Shown in pieces: positions 10,839-22,800 of a stretch of 64,000 nucleotides of DNA (the stretch's first letter is position 1; each line of letters begins with the position of its first letter). The DNA is from Bombyx mori (lineage: Eukaryota; Arthropoda; Insecta; Lepidoptera; Bombycidae), in the NCBI RefSeq assembly GCF_030269925.1, contig NC_085108.1, positions 3,472,001 through 3,536,000 of the forward strand. The letters run 5' to 3'. The notes under the pieces are model-generated. The model was not told where the DNA came from and searched no databases. It saw nothing but the letters and a program-made list of their open reading frames with translations. Made by a program: the position numbers and the translations under genes.

Positions 10839-11022
10839 TTGTAATAAATACCTCACCAAGAGGTTTTTTTGTTTGTAATTCTATCTCATTTATTTAATTA
10901 ATTTTAAAAATAAGAAATGGAATTGATAATCTGGTGCTTATGCTAAGAAGAAATACGAAAATACATAATGTATTAACAAAATAAATAAATATTATACATT
11001 AAACACTTACGAATTATGTTAC

Positions 11023-11249
11023 TTTTTTTTATTGCTTTGATTGGTGGACAAGCTCACAGCCCACCTGGTCTTAAATGGTTACTGGAGCCCATAAACATCT
11101 ACAACGTGAGATTATAAGTTCTAAGGTCTCAGTATAGTTCCAACGGCTGCCCCCACTTCAAAGCGAAACGCATTACTGCTTCACGGCAGAAATAGGCGGG
11201 GCGGTGGTACCTACCCGTGCGGACTCACAAGTGGTTCTACCACCAGTAA
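11023..11249 (-). mobile_element. Bm1-type SINE, head-truncated
   Basis: T-run, GCTCACAGCCCACCTGG, GCATTACTGCTTCACGGCAG and CCACCAGTAAA are present in order. About 15 bases of the CGTAAATGCGCCACCCACCT part are deleted. Confidence 0.8.
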
Positions 11250-11784
11250 ACTTTCCCCACTTTTCAATTTAAGCCTCACTGATTCCTTTCCATAGTAACC
11301 TATGCGGCCCAAGACTTATCATTCTCTCTGTTCAGATTTGAAGAAATTGCATTACCCTTTGCTTATCCCAAGGTAGAATCAATGGATTACAAAACTAGCA
11401 TTAACTCTGACTATGCCTATCCCAGGTCAAGCGATCTATGGTTTCTAAAACCAGAATGCCCAAAAGGAGGACAGATGCAAATTTTAAACTCGAGAAACGA
11501 ACCTGGATGATTTCAAATGAGAAACCCGTTTGATAACTCGCTGACATCCGTTCGAAGCACGCTCGGAGAATCGCTAAGTTATAGGTCGTCATGACTTAGA
11601 TTTCACTTGAATCTTACTTGACTTTAAGACCAGTTTTTTTTGGCACCAGCCGTTTCGCGGTAAGCGGAAAATTGACACTACAATTATCGAAATTCGTGCC
11701 GAGACGTAGATACTTAAAGTAGTTTTAATTCCTTCAAAAGGGAATACTTCGCGGCAGAAATAGGGAAAGCTATGCTTTATTTAA

Positions 11785-11896
11785 CGGTAGGCAGCGGCTT
11801 GGCTCTGCCCCTGGCATTGCTGCAGTCCATGGGCGACGGTAATCACTCACCATCAGGTGGGCTGTATGCTCGTCTGCCTACAAGGGCATTAAAAAG
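11785..11896 (+). mobile_element. 3' end of the SFFKRG-type LINE
   Basis: GGTAGGCAGCGGCTTGGCTC through CTCGTCTGCCTACAAGGGCA then TTAAAAAGG matches the end of the LINE at 30.1 kb in the opposite orientation. It is a short 5'-truncated copy. Confidence 0.65.
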
Positions 11897-11989
11897 GTAC
11901 GTGATCACTTGATAACTTGATATAATGTGATGATAATATCTTGTTGGTCGACAGAGAACGGTGATGAGTCTTAATGCTCCATGCACCAT

Positions 11990-12235
11990 TACTGGTGGTA
12001 GGACCTCTTGAGAGTCCGGATGGGTAGGTACCACCACCCTGCCTATTTCTGCCGCGAAGCAGTAATGCATTTCGGTTTGAAGGGTGGGGCAGCCGTTGTA
12101 ACTATACTGAGACCTTAGAACTTATATCTCAAGGTGTATGGCGCATTTACGTTGTAAATGTCTATGGGCTTCAGTAAACAATTAACACCAGGTGGGCTGT
12201 GAGCTCGTCCACCCTTCTAAGCAATTAAAAAAAAA
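11990..12235 (+). mobile_element. Bm1-type SINE, head-truncated
   Basis: It starts ACTGGTGGTAGGACCTCTTG and ends GTCCACCCTTCTAAGCAATT with an A-run. Confidence 0.8.
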
Positions 12236-12556
12236 GCGTGGTATCCATAGCGTGATGTTATACTAATTAGCCATCAGAGATGATTAAAAGAATCTGGGGA
12301 CGCCTTAACAGCAGAACAGTTTTTGTAAAACCACAGTATGCTCTTGCTTTTTGCTATGCTCTTCTTAAAAAGGGTGGATCAATTAAGTAATTGAATTAAT
12401 TAATCTTCGCGGCTTGATCTAGTGCTGTGTCTCCGAATGTTGGCCATTTAAAATCAGTCGGGCCATGATTCGGTCTATCAAAAGTACAGTACTTAGGCAG
12501 TACTCGCGTCTTGTGCATCGCATGTAAATTGTAGCTCTCTCTCTCTCTCTATATCC

Positions 12557-12820
12557 GTTTTTTTTCTACCTATGCTGATAGCCTTGAGAGGCTATTTCAG
12601 CTTCACCCTAACGTGTGTAGGTGAGCTCACGGGTCTCAAACCGGAGTGTTGCTAACATTGACCCTAGCAAGAGCAGTGCTTCGCAGAATCTACCACTGGA
12701 TCGGAAACGCGATCCACAGAGAAGATCCGGCGAGAAACTCAGTGAGCTGTGTCTATGGGTTAATTCGCTCGTCGAGCCCTTCGTCGCAAGCGACGTCTTC
12801 GGAGAGGACGGTGACTGGTG
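12557..12820 (-). mobile_element. Jockey-like LINE 3' end
   Basis: A reverse-complement copy: T-run, CCTACCTATGCTGATAGCCT, GATCGGAAACGCGATCCACA, ending near GGACGGTGACTGGTG. It preserves a small open frame (12608-12874) that is also open in other copies but is not a gene. Confidence 0.75.
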
Positions 12821-13683
12821 AAATATATCCGTGTACGACAAAGGATCAAATAAGTTAATTAATAAGTTTAGCATTTGTATCGAAATAATACAAAAACAAA
12901 TATCCTCCTCGACTAAGCCAATAAAAGCTTACAAACATTACGGACAAACAATATTTTTATCGTGCAAATATTAAATCTTTCTCTTTGGCTTTCCTATTTT
13001 AATCGTAATCTGTGTTCAATTAAATTCTAAACTGACTTGTCTGTCAGTTTGTCTGTTGAAGTTTTATTTTTAAGAAGATCTACACATTTTTTTAATGTTA
13101 TTAAAACAAATTTTACTTTATTTTTGTGTTCGGAGGCGAATTGTAGACTGAAAGTATTCGAAATAGCACAAATATGACGAGATAATGACAATTATAAATG
13201 CTAGATTAAATCGCAAAAGGACTTATGATCGTGTCTAAGATTCGCGTAAATCGAAGTCACAACTTTTATTACTTTTTTTTTATGTACATAATTCGTTCTG
13301 TGTCGTATTGATATATAAGGGAAAATAAAGAGGCAGAAAAGAAAAAAACTTTTGTTTGTTTATACGTGGGTTTAATTTTTTTTTCCTACCTATTCGCCTA
13401 ACCTATTCTAGATACGTACGGACTAGTATTTCGTTACCACTGTTCTCAAATAGACACGTGATTTTTAATCTTCACCAAGGCATGATGATTGGGTGACAGC
13501 TGGTATCGCTACGCATTAAGCTAATATTGTGCCTTCACCAGTACCAGTGTGAGCTAACTACTACATACCCAGTGAACAAAACAATAACATCGGTATTGCA
13601 TCAAAAACTAATATTTTTCTCTTATAACAAAGATAACTATGGACATAAGTAAAACGAACTAATTCTATGTAAATAAAAAAAAA
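12821..13683. other. Intergenic, nothing recognised
   Basis: AT-rich DNA without a supported gene or a repeat I can name. Confidence 0.4.
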
Positions 13684-14098
13684 CGTGTGGCACTCGGGAG
13701 CTGCCGCGGTAAAGCTATTGCATAGCATTTCTTATCAACTTATGCAATTATAATTAGACAATGATAATGAATGACAAATGATAATTTAATATTAAAACAG
13801 TAATAAAACAAGAGCACGCTATATTAAACATTAATAAAAGCAAAATCTTAATTGTCCCCTTCACACTCATAAGCTAGACCGCGCGAGAAAGAGATGGGCA
13901 CACTTTTCATGATGCGCATGCAGTGTGACGTTACGCCACGCGCTTATTCACAAACACTACACAAACGCAACGTGTGAATGTGTTGAACGCGAGCTACATG
14001 GTAGGCGGAGTGAAGGCTGTAAGGTTTTTTTCGTTACGGAATTTCATGATTCGATCGCCGCGCTCAATGCCCGCGATAAAAGCGATGCAATAGCTTAA
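13684..14098 (+). repeat. MITE-like element, family M
   Basis: The copy runs from ACGTGTGGCACTCGGGAGCT to GATGCAATAGCTTAA. The sub-terminal AAGCTATTGCATAGC near the left end is inverted at the right end (GCAATAGCTT). A GC-richer core carries CATGATGCGCATGCAGTGTG. Other copies are at 37275-37676 (opposite strand) and 52787-53028 (partial). It is non-coding. Confidence 0.7.
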
Positions 14099-14204
14099 CA
14101 ATACATACAAGCACAAACGATAGTGTAATAGTTTACGTCATTTTGAAATCAGACTATGGACTATGGAACTGGGAACAAATCTCGTATGGTCGTCGGGCCT
14201 TGAT

Positions 14205-14490
14205 CACTGGTGGTAGGACCTCTCGTGTGTCCGCACGGGTAGGTACCACCAACCCACCTATTTCTGCCGTGAAGCAGTAATGCGTTTCGGTTTGAAGGGT
14301 GGGGCAGCCGTTGTAACTATACTTGAGACCTTATTTATTTATTTATTTATTTATTACCTTAGAACTTATATCTCATGGTGGGTGGCGCATTTACGTCGTA
14401 GATGTCCATGGGCTCCAGTAACCACTTAACACCAGGTGGGCTGTGAGCTCGTCCACGCATCTAAGCCATAAAGAAAAAAAAAGAAAAAAA
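14205..14490 (+). mobile_element. Bm1-type SINE with internal (TTTA)n expansion
   Basis: Standard body and tail, but ACTTGAGACCTTA is followed by six or so TTTA units (14333-14357) before the sequence resumes at CCTTAGAACTTATATCTCAT. The tail is imperfect (AAGAAAAAAAAAG). Confidence 0.8.
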
Positions 14491-14810
14491 AGTATATTAA
14501 AAAATATATAAACCAAACCGGGTGCGTTTACTAGTTTTCTAAAAAAATCCGTTTGCCTCTCCGTCTCGAGTACAAATAAACTTTCTATTGTGTTGACCGC
14601 TGTTGAATATTTTATCGATAATCGATAGTGATGCGGTAACGTCGTTGGTTTGTTATCGATACTTATTATTATTGCGATATATTTTTTGGACTACACACAC
14701 ATTAACTCACCGCTCGTCTAGTATTAAATGTTCAACGTACCAATCAATCAATTGTATGGTGTAACGCCATTCCTACCCATTAAACAGGCAAGGAGGGAAA
14801 TAGCCGGTAT

Positions 14811-15062
14811 CTTTTTTTTGTTTGTTTTATTACTTACATGTGTGAACGAGCTCACGGCCACCTGGTGTTAAGTGGTTACCGTTTCACAGAAATCTACAAC
14901 GGAAATACCGCCACCCACCTCGAGATATGAGTTCTAAGGACTCAGTATAGTTACAACGGCTGCTCCACCCTTCAAACAGAAGCGTATTACTGCTTCACGG
15001 CAGAAATAGGTAGGGTGGTGGTACCTACCCGTGCGGACTCACAAGAGGTCCTACCACCAGTA
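14811..15062 (-). mobile_element. Bm1-type SINE, head-truncated
   Basis: T-run, GAGCTCACGGCCACCTGGTG, GCTTCACGGCAGAAATAGGT and CCACCAGTAA in order. Confidence 0.8.
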
Positions 15063-15335
15063 ACCACCTATTCGGCGCTGTCTTACAATATGACTTTAAT
15101 CAGTAATTACGTCAATTTATTTTTTGCAGTGTTAAATTTAATATACGGCATTATTCATTTATTATGAAAATATCTCATAGATAGGATATATTGAATACAT
15201 GTCAGACCTTAGAAATTGGTTTGGAATAGGTATAAATAATCTAAAGAATTAATAAACAGAAATACGATTTTATTAACAAACTTTAGGAACAAGAAACCGT
15301 TACTGTTAAAATAATTAAAGACGTTCGCAAAAAAG

Positions 15336-15610
15336 GTTTAATTTTAATACGCTTTTATTAGCTTCAGACGTATGTATGTTATAATGTAACGGAATCTTTG
15401 AACATGATTTTGAACCCTTCAAAACGTCGGATTAACTCGAAATTTGGTTATACCTATTAAGGACCAATGGCAATTCAATATTTAAAAAAAATTTGAAAAA
15501 AACATAATTTTTTCTTACACTATTTTTAATTCGAATTTATTAAAACTTATTTTCTATTTTTTAGTTGGATTTTCTATAAAAGCGTTTTGTTTTTTGTTTT
15601 TTTAAACTAT
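15336..15610 (+). repeat. Dispersed repeat shared with 44160-44470
   Basis: The part around CTTTTATTAGCTTCAGACGT...CGGATTAACTCGAAATTTGG is found inverted at 44330-44460. The part TTTTTTCTTACACTATTTTT...TAGTTGGATTTTCTATAAAA is found direct at 44165-44250. The two loci carry the same pieces in different arrangement. Confidence 0.6.
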
Positions 15611-16136
15611 TATTTTTTATTTCCGAAAACATTTTTACTAAAAACGTAAAAAAATAATGTATTACATATTTATATATATTATATCGATAACGTACGCAGG
15701 ACATCTCTAGTCTACAAACATGACCTCTAAGCGAAAGTCCGGCACTTCGCCGCTCTACCTTACAAGTTAGAGTTGAGATGCATAATCGATAAGGCGTTCT
15801 TATGACATCAAAGCCTATAAATTATCTATGGTCTAGTTTCGTAGAGATCATTGTTTGAAAGAAAAAGCCATTGTTTTTTTAATCACAAATAAGTAATTTA
15901 CCAGATCAATTTGATGTTTGTGTTCCCTAAATTTTTTAACTTTAATGTATTTAAACTGATCTCGCTCCGCAGGTATTCAGATTGTGTGGTCCGTGGACCA
16001 CTCGTCTAGCGGACATTAGCAAAAGACAGAACTAAATTAATATGATTTTATCTCGATTAAGTGAACATTAATAAAAAAAAAACTTTAAATTATATTTTTA
16101 ATATGAATAAGGTGAATTGAAATGAAATAGTTCTAA

Positions 16137-16382
16137 TTTTTTTTTTATTGCTTATATGGGTGGACGATCTTACAGCCCACCTGGTGTTAAGTGGTTACTG
16201 GAGCCCATAGACATCCACAACGTAAATGCGCCACCCACCTTGTGATACAAATTCTAAGGTCTCAAGTATAGTTACAACGGCTGCTCCACCCTTCAAACCG
16301 AAACGCATTACTGCTTCACGGCAGAAATAGGCAGGGTGATGGTACCACCCGCGCGGACTCACAAAAGGTCCTACCACCAGTT
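16137..16382 (-). mobile_element. Bm1-type SINE, head-truncated
   Basis: Tail T-run, then TTGCTTATATGGGTGGACGA and the body to CCACCAGTTAA. Confidence 0.8.
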
Positions 16383-16514
16383 AAACTGTGAATTCTGTAA
16401 CGTATTGAACAATAAGAATAATTTTCGAAGTTTGGCATTACGATTCGACATTCGTTTAAATAGTTGTCACAACTGAACATCGCCAGCTATTGACATCGCC
16501 AATGACAGGAACTA

Positions 16515-16995
16515 TCTATATATTAATACGTGAAGCAAAAACTTTGTATCCCTTTTTACGAAGGGGGAGGGTGATGGGAGAGATGTGCTCCGCACTAAAC
16601 GCTTCACTTTCCCCCCTTTGCCTAAAAAAAAAAAAAAACCCTTTTTACGAAAATTGCGCGGACGCCGGAGTATGAAATTTTTCAGACTTATAGAGAATAT
16701 AGAGAAGAAGTGCAGAATGATAATTTTTTTTTTTAAATTATGGATTAAAAATACATTACATCAATAAAGAAAACATTACACACACACTTATACTCTTTGT
16801 TTATTGTCAAACTTTTGTTATTGCTTAAAGTCTGTAGTCAAATTGAGAATAGGTTAATATTGTTTATCTTTCATATTACGAGTATTTGTCTATAGTGTAG
16901 TCTTAGCGAAATCTGTAATAATAGAACCATAATAATGTTGAAACTTATAATTTCAATTAATTATAATCGAATTTCGACTACTGCGGGACCACTAG
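16515..16995 (+). mobile_element. Helitron family A copy carrying a LINE insertion
   Basis: 5' A|TCTATATATTAATACGTGAA and 3' hairpin then GGGACCACTAG|T. It is interrupted at 16563-16638 by a short poly(A)-tailed LINE piece with a 13-bp target duplication. Confidence 0.75.
16563..16638 (+). mobile_element. Short poly(A)-tailed LINE fragment
   Basis: GGAGAGATGTGCTCCGCACT...TTTCCCCCCTTTGCCT is followed by about 15 A. The flanks carry the 13-bp direct repeat CCCTTTTTACGAA (16550-16562 and 16639-16651). The same sequence without the tail at this point occurs inside the LINE end at 41.35 kb. Confidence 0.85.
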
Positions 16996-17058
16996 TAGTT
17001 GTAATAATAGCTATAAAATTTGCATGTAGTTGACTGCATCGTAAACTTTGCGAAGTTT

Positions 17059-17289
17059 TACTGGTGGTGGAAAGTCTTATGAGTCTGCGCAGGTTGGTAC
17101 TACCACCCTGCCTATTACTGCCGTGAAGCAGTGATGCGTTTAGATTTAAAGAGTGGGACAGTCGTTAGTAAAAAAACTGGGGCTTAGAACTAATGTCTCA
17201 AGGCGGGTTGTGGCTTTGACGTTGTTGATGTCCATGGGCCACTTAGCTGAGTCGTGAGCTCGTCCGCCTTATCTAATCAATAAAAATAA
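17059..17289 (+). mobile_element. Bm1-type SINE, old diverged copy
   Basis: ACTGGTGGTGGAAAGTCTTA to CTAATCAATAAAAATAAA. The order of Bm1 landmarks is kept but substitutions are many. Confidence 0.7.
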
Positions 17290-17548
17290 AATTATATTGT
17301 GGCTTTTAGTTGTGCTTCAATTAATAAATATTTTGTGTAAATTCGAAGGAATCGATTTTTATATCTATGAGGATCATATCCCTCGCCATGACGTTAAGTC
17401 TTTAATGTGAATGTACCCGATAATTAGGGACTTGGGTATTTTTTTTTGTTTTGTCTGATTAGTAAATTAAATTAACTTTTATTATATTAGTTAATATTGG
17501 TACTGTATTATGAGAACGCAGTCCAATTAAAAGCATAATAGTTACATA

Positions 17549-18224
17549 CTAGTGGTCCCGCAGTAGTCGAAATTCGACTATAATTAATTGAAATTATAAG
17601 TTTCAACATTATTATGGTCATATTGTTACAGATTTCACCAAGACTACACTATAGACAATTTTTTTTTTTTTTATTGCTTACCTGTTTGGACGAGCTCACA
17701 GCCCACCTGATGTTAAGTGGTTACTGGAGCCCATAGACATCTACAACGTAAATGCGCCACACACCTTCCAGATATAGTTCTAAGGTCTCAGTATAGTCAC
17801 AACGGCTGCCCCACCCTGCAAACCGAAACGCATTACTGCTTCACGGCAGAAATAGGCGGGGCGGTGGTACCTACCCGTGCGGACTCACAAGAGGTCCTAC
17901 CAACAAATACGCGTAATATTAAAGATAAACAATACTAACCTGTTTTCAATTTGACTACAGACTTTAAGCAATAACAAAAGTTTGACAGTACTTCAGTGCA
18001 ATAAACAAAGAGTATATGTGTGTGTGTGTGTCAAATACATGGTAGTGTGTGTAATGTTTTCTTTATTGATTTAATGTATCTTTTATGAATATTTTTTTTA
18101 AAATATTTGCATTGTGCACTTCTTCTCTATATTCTCTATAAGAGTGGAAAATTTCACACTCCTCCGTCCGCGCAATTTTCGTAAAAAGGAAACAAAGTTT
18201 TTGCTTCACGTATTAATATATAGA
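17549..18224 (-). mobile_element. Helitron family A copy, split by a Bm1 SINE
   Basis: Ends CTAG at 17549-17552 and GA|T at 18223-18225 give a full element on the minus strand. The SINE at 17659-17903 lies in the middle. Confidence 0.75.
17659..17903 (-). mobile_element. Bm1-type SINE inside Helitron A
   Basis: T-run, GACGAGCTCACAGCCCACCT, body, ending at AGAGGTCCTACCA. The CCAGTAA border is lost. Confidence 0.75.
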
Positions 18225-18694
18225 TAACATACTTGACTGCTCCTTACGTATCAAGGTGAGCGACGATTTGCACGTCGTGATGTCCACGGACCCCATTCAT
18301 CACTTAGCATGATCGTTAAATGACCGTTTGAAGTTATCTGTACAGATTAAATTCGATATATTTTTAGGAATTCCTCATTCGACAACGAATTTTGGTCGTG
18401 TTTTTTATACGTATCGGAAATATACGAGATCTTAACAGTTGCAGTAATAAAATATTAACCAGGAATTGATCACACGTCACAGTAGAACGCGCATATTATA
18501 ATACGTACCTAAAATAGTGGTAAAATAATTGGATGTAAATTGGATTTTAGTATGGAAATCTGAGTAGCACCTTCATTAATTAGCGTATTCAGAATACAAA
18601 TCTCTCAGCTCGAATGAAAATTTTAACATAATATATGTATGAGGCTCATCGAAGCATCACAGTGGAGTGCAGAGAAACCTTTACGTGAAAATGT

Positions 18695-18930
18695 CCGGTC
18701 ATCGTTCTCGTCGAACCCGTCTCTTGCGACGAAGGGCTCGGCGGGCAAATTAACCCTCAGACACAGCCCACTGAGTTTCTCGCCGGATCATCTCAGTGGG
18801 TCGCGTTTCCGATCCGGCGGTAGATTCTGCGAAGCACGGCTCTTGTTAAAGTTCGTGTTGGCAACGTCGTCAGGTTTGAGCCCCGTGAGCTCACCTACTA
18901 CTAGCTTGGTGACGCTGACATGGTCTCTAC
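18695..18930 (+). mobile_element. Jockey-like LINE 3' region, tail-less
   Basis: CCGGTCATCGTTCTCGTCGA to GGTGACGCTGACATGGTCTC. The final TCAAGGCTATC...poly(A) is missing. Confidence 0.7.
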
Positions 18931-19742
18931 AAATATGTAGAACAAAAATATGTACAATTTTATGATGCAATAAAATTCCTTCGCGTGCTTCTTGGATGTT
19001 CGTTCCCGTATAGTTTGGCACTCGATGAGTGAAAAATGGCTGTGCTGTTATCTTTGATTATGAACTTCCGGGTAGACCAATTACTATCAGGTAGATCGGA
19101 ATTTCGGACAAAAAAGAAAGAATGCTACTCCAAATTCGTTTAGGACACTATTAATGTGATTATTTAATTTTTTTTAACTAACTAAATCATCCTATATCAA
19201 TAAATTATCCGATGTAAATTTATTAATCTATACGAACATAACGAAAAAGAAAGTTCACAGTTTTCGCGGGTGAGCTATCAAAGAAATATTATGCTATCTC
19301 TTTCGCGCGGCGTACGTCTGTCTCTCACAATTTCACCGTTCACTTGTTTAGCGACTTGCCACTAACTATGACCGAGTTCTTAGGGCTGAAACGACAAACG
19401 ATTTTGATCTTTAAGTTTAATAGAGTTAAAGACGATTACAGAATGTGATATTGTTGATTTTAAAACTTGTTGGAAGTGAATTAGTAAGGTGGAAATATGT
19501 GTGGTTCTTATTTTACAGTATTAAGTTGGTCACTCGGCTAGTAGGTTTTGAACAGCCAAAGAGTTCGTGTGTCGTCAAGTTAAAAAAATAAATAATTAAA
19601 TGAATTAAAAAATGACGCGGAAACCATTTCGGTGCCGTTAAATGAAATTAATTAAATATTAAAGTAAATGTAAAATGTGAATATTGGTATTTCGTAAAAT
19701 CTTTTTTTTTTTTCGTTTTTACGCGGGAATTCAAACGTCAAG
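18931..19742 (+). promoter_or_regulatory. flz: Presumed flz promoter and 5' UTR region
   Basis: This stretch before the flz start codon is free of recognisable transposons from about 18.93 kb, which contrasts with its surroundings. It contains runs typical of insect 5' leaders, but I cannot place the transcription start. Additional untranslated exons are possible. Confidence 0.35.
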
Positions 19743-19863
19743 ATGACAGTTCGAAAGTGGTTCAAAACGGGCGGTGATGTGAAACATTTGTTTTTTATTT
19801 TAGTGCTTCTATCGATAGTTGACGACTTATCGTATATGTGCAGAGGAGAAAATGATGATAGGG
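19743..19863 (+). CDS. flz: flz exon 1: start codon and signal peptide
   Basis: ATG opens MTVRKWFKTGGDVKHLFFIL, then VLLSIVDDLSYMCRGENDDR, with a basic n-region and a 12-residue hydrophobic core, before a GTGAGT donor at 19864. Unspliced, the frame stops five codons later, so the ORF is only 45 codons. It ends in phase 1, exactly what the exon at 49740 needs (G|AT gives Asp, then SRKLFGGYRITP). The short core suggests a cleaved signal peptide rather than a membrane anchor. Confidence 0.75.
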
Positions 19864-22800
19864 GTGAGTTCTATCGATAAATTTACGATATCTATCGAGA
19901 ACATTAGCGAAAATAATATGAAACGAAAATAAAATTCGATCTAAAACCTTATTGAGATTTTTTTTTTATTGCTAGATGGGTGGACGAGCTCTCAGCCCAC
20001 CTGGTGTTAAGTGGTTACTGGAACCCATAGACATCTACGACGTAAATGCGCCACCCACCTTGAGATATAAGCAATATTTATAATTCTGTAACATGTGTAA
20101 CAATACCTACCTACCTAATAGTAGTACCTACTACAAGATGTCATCAAAAAGGATAAACAAGTGAATTAACCCATAGACACAGCTCACACACTGAGTTTCA
20201 CACCGGATCTTCTCAGTGGAAGCCGTGCTTCGCAGAATCTACCACCGGATCGGAATCGCGACCCACTGAGAAGATCCGGCGAGAAACTCAATGGGCTGTG
20301 TCTATTCTTTTTTTTTTTTTATTGCTTATATGGATGGACGAGCTCACAGCCCACCTGGTGTTAAGTGATTACTGGAGCCCATAGACATCTACAACGTAAA
20401 TGCGCCACCCACCTTGAGATATAAGTTCTAAGATCTCAGTATCGTTACAACGGCTGCCCTACCCTTCAGACCGAAACGCATTACTGCTTCACGGCAGAAA
20501 TAGGCAGGGCGGTGGTACCTACCCGTGCGGACTCCCAAGAGGTCCTACCACCAGTGTTTACGCAAATTATAATTTTGCGGGTTTGATTTTTATTACACGA
20601 TGTTATTCCTTCACCGTGGAAGTCAATCGTGAACATTTCTTGAGTACGTATTTCAATAGAAAAATTGGTACCCGCCTGCGGGATTCGAACACCGGTGCAT
20701 CGCTGCATACGAATGCACCGGACGTCTTATCCTTTAGGCCACGACGAGTTCAAGTCATTCAGTCTATATACATAAGGATTTTTTTATCTGCCGACGTTTT
20801 TGATGGTCGCCAAGTCAATGGAACTCAATGTTTTATAACAGAAGAGGTAGGAGAGAACCCCCCTACTCTGACCGGGTTCTGACTTCGGACGGAGATCAGA
20901 CGTCGGGTGTAAGAGTGAGTCGCTTAGTGCGGTAGGGCCCTAAAACTTTTGGGCCCGCGGTCTGCTTCCAACATCAGCAGATCGTCAAGTCTCATTACCC
21001 CGCGCGCCGGGACATCGACGGAGGTTAGGACCCGGCCCAAAAAAAAAAAGACTCGAGAAGTAAGCAGTGGCTTGGCTCTGCTCTTGACTCCTCAAAACTA
21101 CTAACTGTCATGTAGACCACAAGCTCGTCCGACTACAAAGTCAATAAAAAATAAAAGTTATCGCCTAGCAACCGAAGCGAGACCATCTATGACTAGAAAC
21201 CGCCTTGTCCTAAAACTGACATCGAAGGATTTGGTTTTGATATACGAAATCTAGCCAATCCAGTTAGCTAAGCTAATTCTAGATCTCTACTGAAACCGTA
21301 GACTCACTGTATGTTTGTGTGTGTAATATCTATAGCAAATAATAACACATAATAGGTACATGGATCTTTCGTAAAATCAAGTTGTTAATAATAGCAGATT
21401 TACGAAGGTGGTTTTCAATTTCTTTTTGAGCAGCTTCGCCGAGTCAAGTATCCCGTGATTCGAGATAATTAACCGGTAAAACAGTTGTACACATAAACTG
21501 CAATAATTAGTTTGTATCACGGAACCTGCTCGCTTCGGAGAAGTAACGGCCGGTGCGGTGTATCGATGAATGTGTTTTTAAAAAAGTTGGTTTTTTTTGT
21601 TGTTTTTGTTTTATCGATAACCAACGGAAGAGAAGTTTGGCACTTCATTATTTTTGTGGTTTTTTTTTTTCGTTGATGTAACTCATTACTTTCGTCTTGA
21701 ATTTTATTTAAATATATAGTTCCATCCTACATCTCTCTGCATTATTTTCGTTAAATTAGATTAAAATGTTATTGTATTGTACAATTTACAGTTTGACTGT
21801 TTTTTTTTGGTGACGCTACTTAATTTTGCTTAGATATGGTGAGATATTCTCAGGTCGCAATATCGATATGGAACGGAGGAGAAGTGTGGTATCTCATTTT
21901 TTTTTTTTTCTTTGATGTAACTCTTTACTTTCAGCTTGAGTTTTATTTAAATATATAGTTCCATTTACACCTTTCAATTAGTTTAAATGTTATTGTGTTG
22001 TACAATTAATAGTTAAACTGTATTTTTTTTGGTGACGTTACTTAATTTTTTTTAGATATGGCGAGATGTTCTCAAGTCAAGCAATATCATCGAGTTCTTT
22101 TGGGATTAGTTTGCGTTCAATAGAACGCATTTGGTACCTAGGTTGGGGACGGATTGTCGCGAAAACACTGACAGACTAGGTTAATATGTAGGGCCAGCCC
22201 TATTTGCCTGTCCTTCGTAAAGATTTATTTATAGCGTTCATCCCTAAAATAATCTCCAATGATGATTTAGTTGTCGATTTTGTAGTTGTTCCTAGAAGTT
22301 AATTAAATTAATATACCTTACAAATATGTTTTGGATATACTTTTAGTTTGTAAGAAGACTGAAATATAAATGAATGAAACATGATATAAAAATAAATTAG
22401 GAAAACTACCGTTAATAAAGGTAAAAACTGTGGACAAGGCACATACCGGTAGTCAAGCCCCAAACTAGGATGCTAGTACTGATTTGTGGATAAGGCCAAT
22501 ATCAATTCATATTTTTAGTACCGAGCATTAGAACAATGAGCCATCAATAATTGAATAGTACGAAACTATATTGGCCTTTTCGTATGAAAGCTTTTGAAAG
22601 ATTCTTGACGTACGCCCTTTCGGCACAATTAAATGATACTTATTCAACTGACATTATCTGATTTCGTACATAAACGTAGTTTAGGCCTTTTAGGCTCACT
22701 TTCATTTCCACTAAGGGTGTGCTTTTAGGTACCTCAAGCACCGGTCATCGTTGTAGTCGAACCCGTCGCTTGCGACGAAGGGCTCGACGAGTAAACTAAC

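Noticed and set aside
18639..18965. 108-codon plus-strand frame
   Set aside because: It reads through the jockey-like LINE 3' end. The same frame is open in other copies and shows no domain.
20640..20749. Possible tRNA gene in the Bm1 head
   Set aside because: The sequence is shared by many Bm1 copies with the same downstream body and does not fold into a tRNA.
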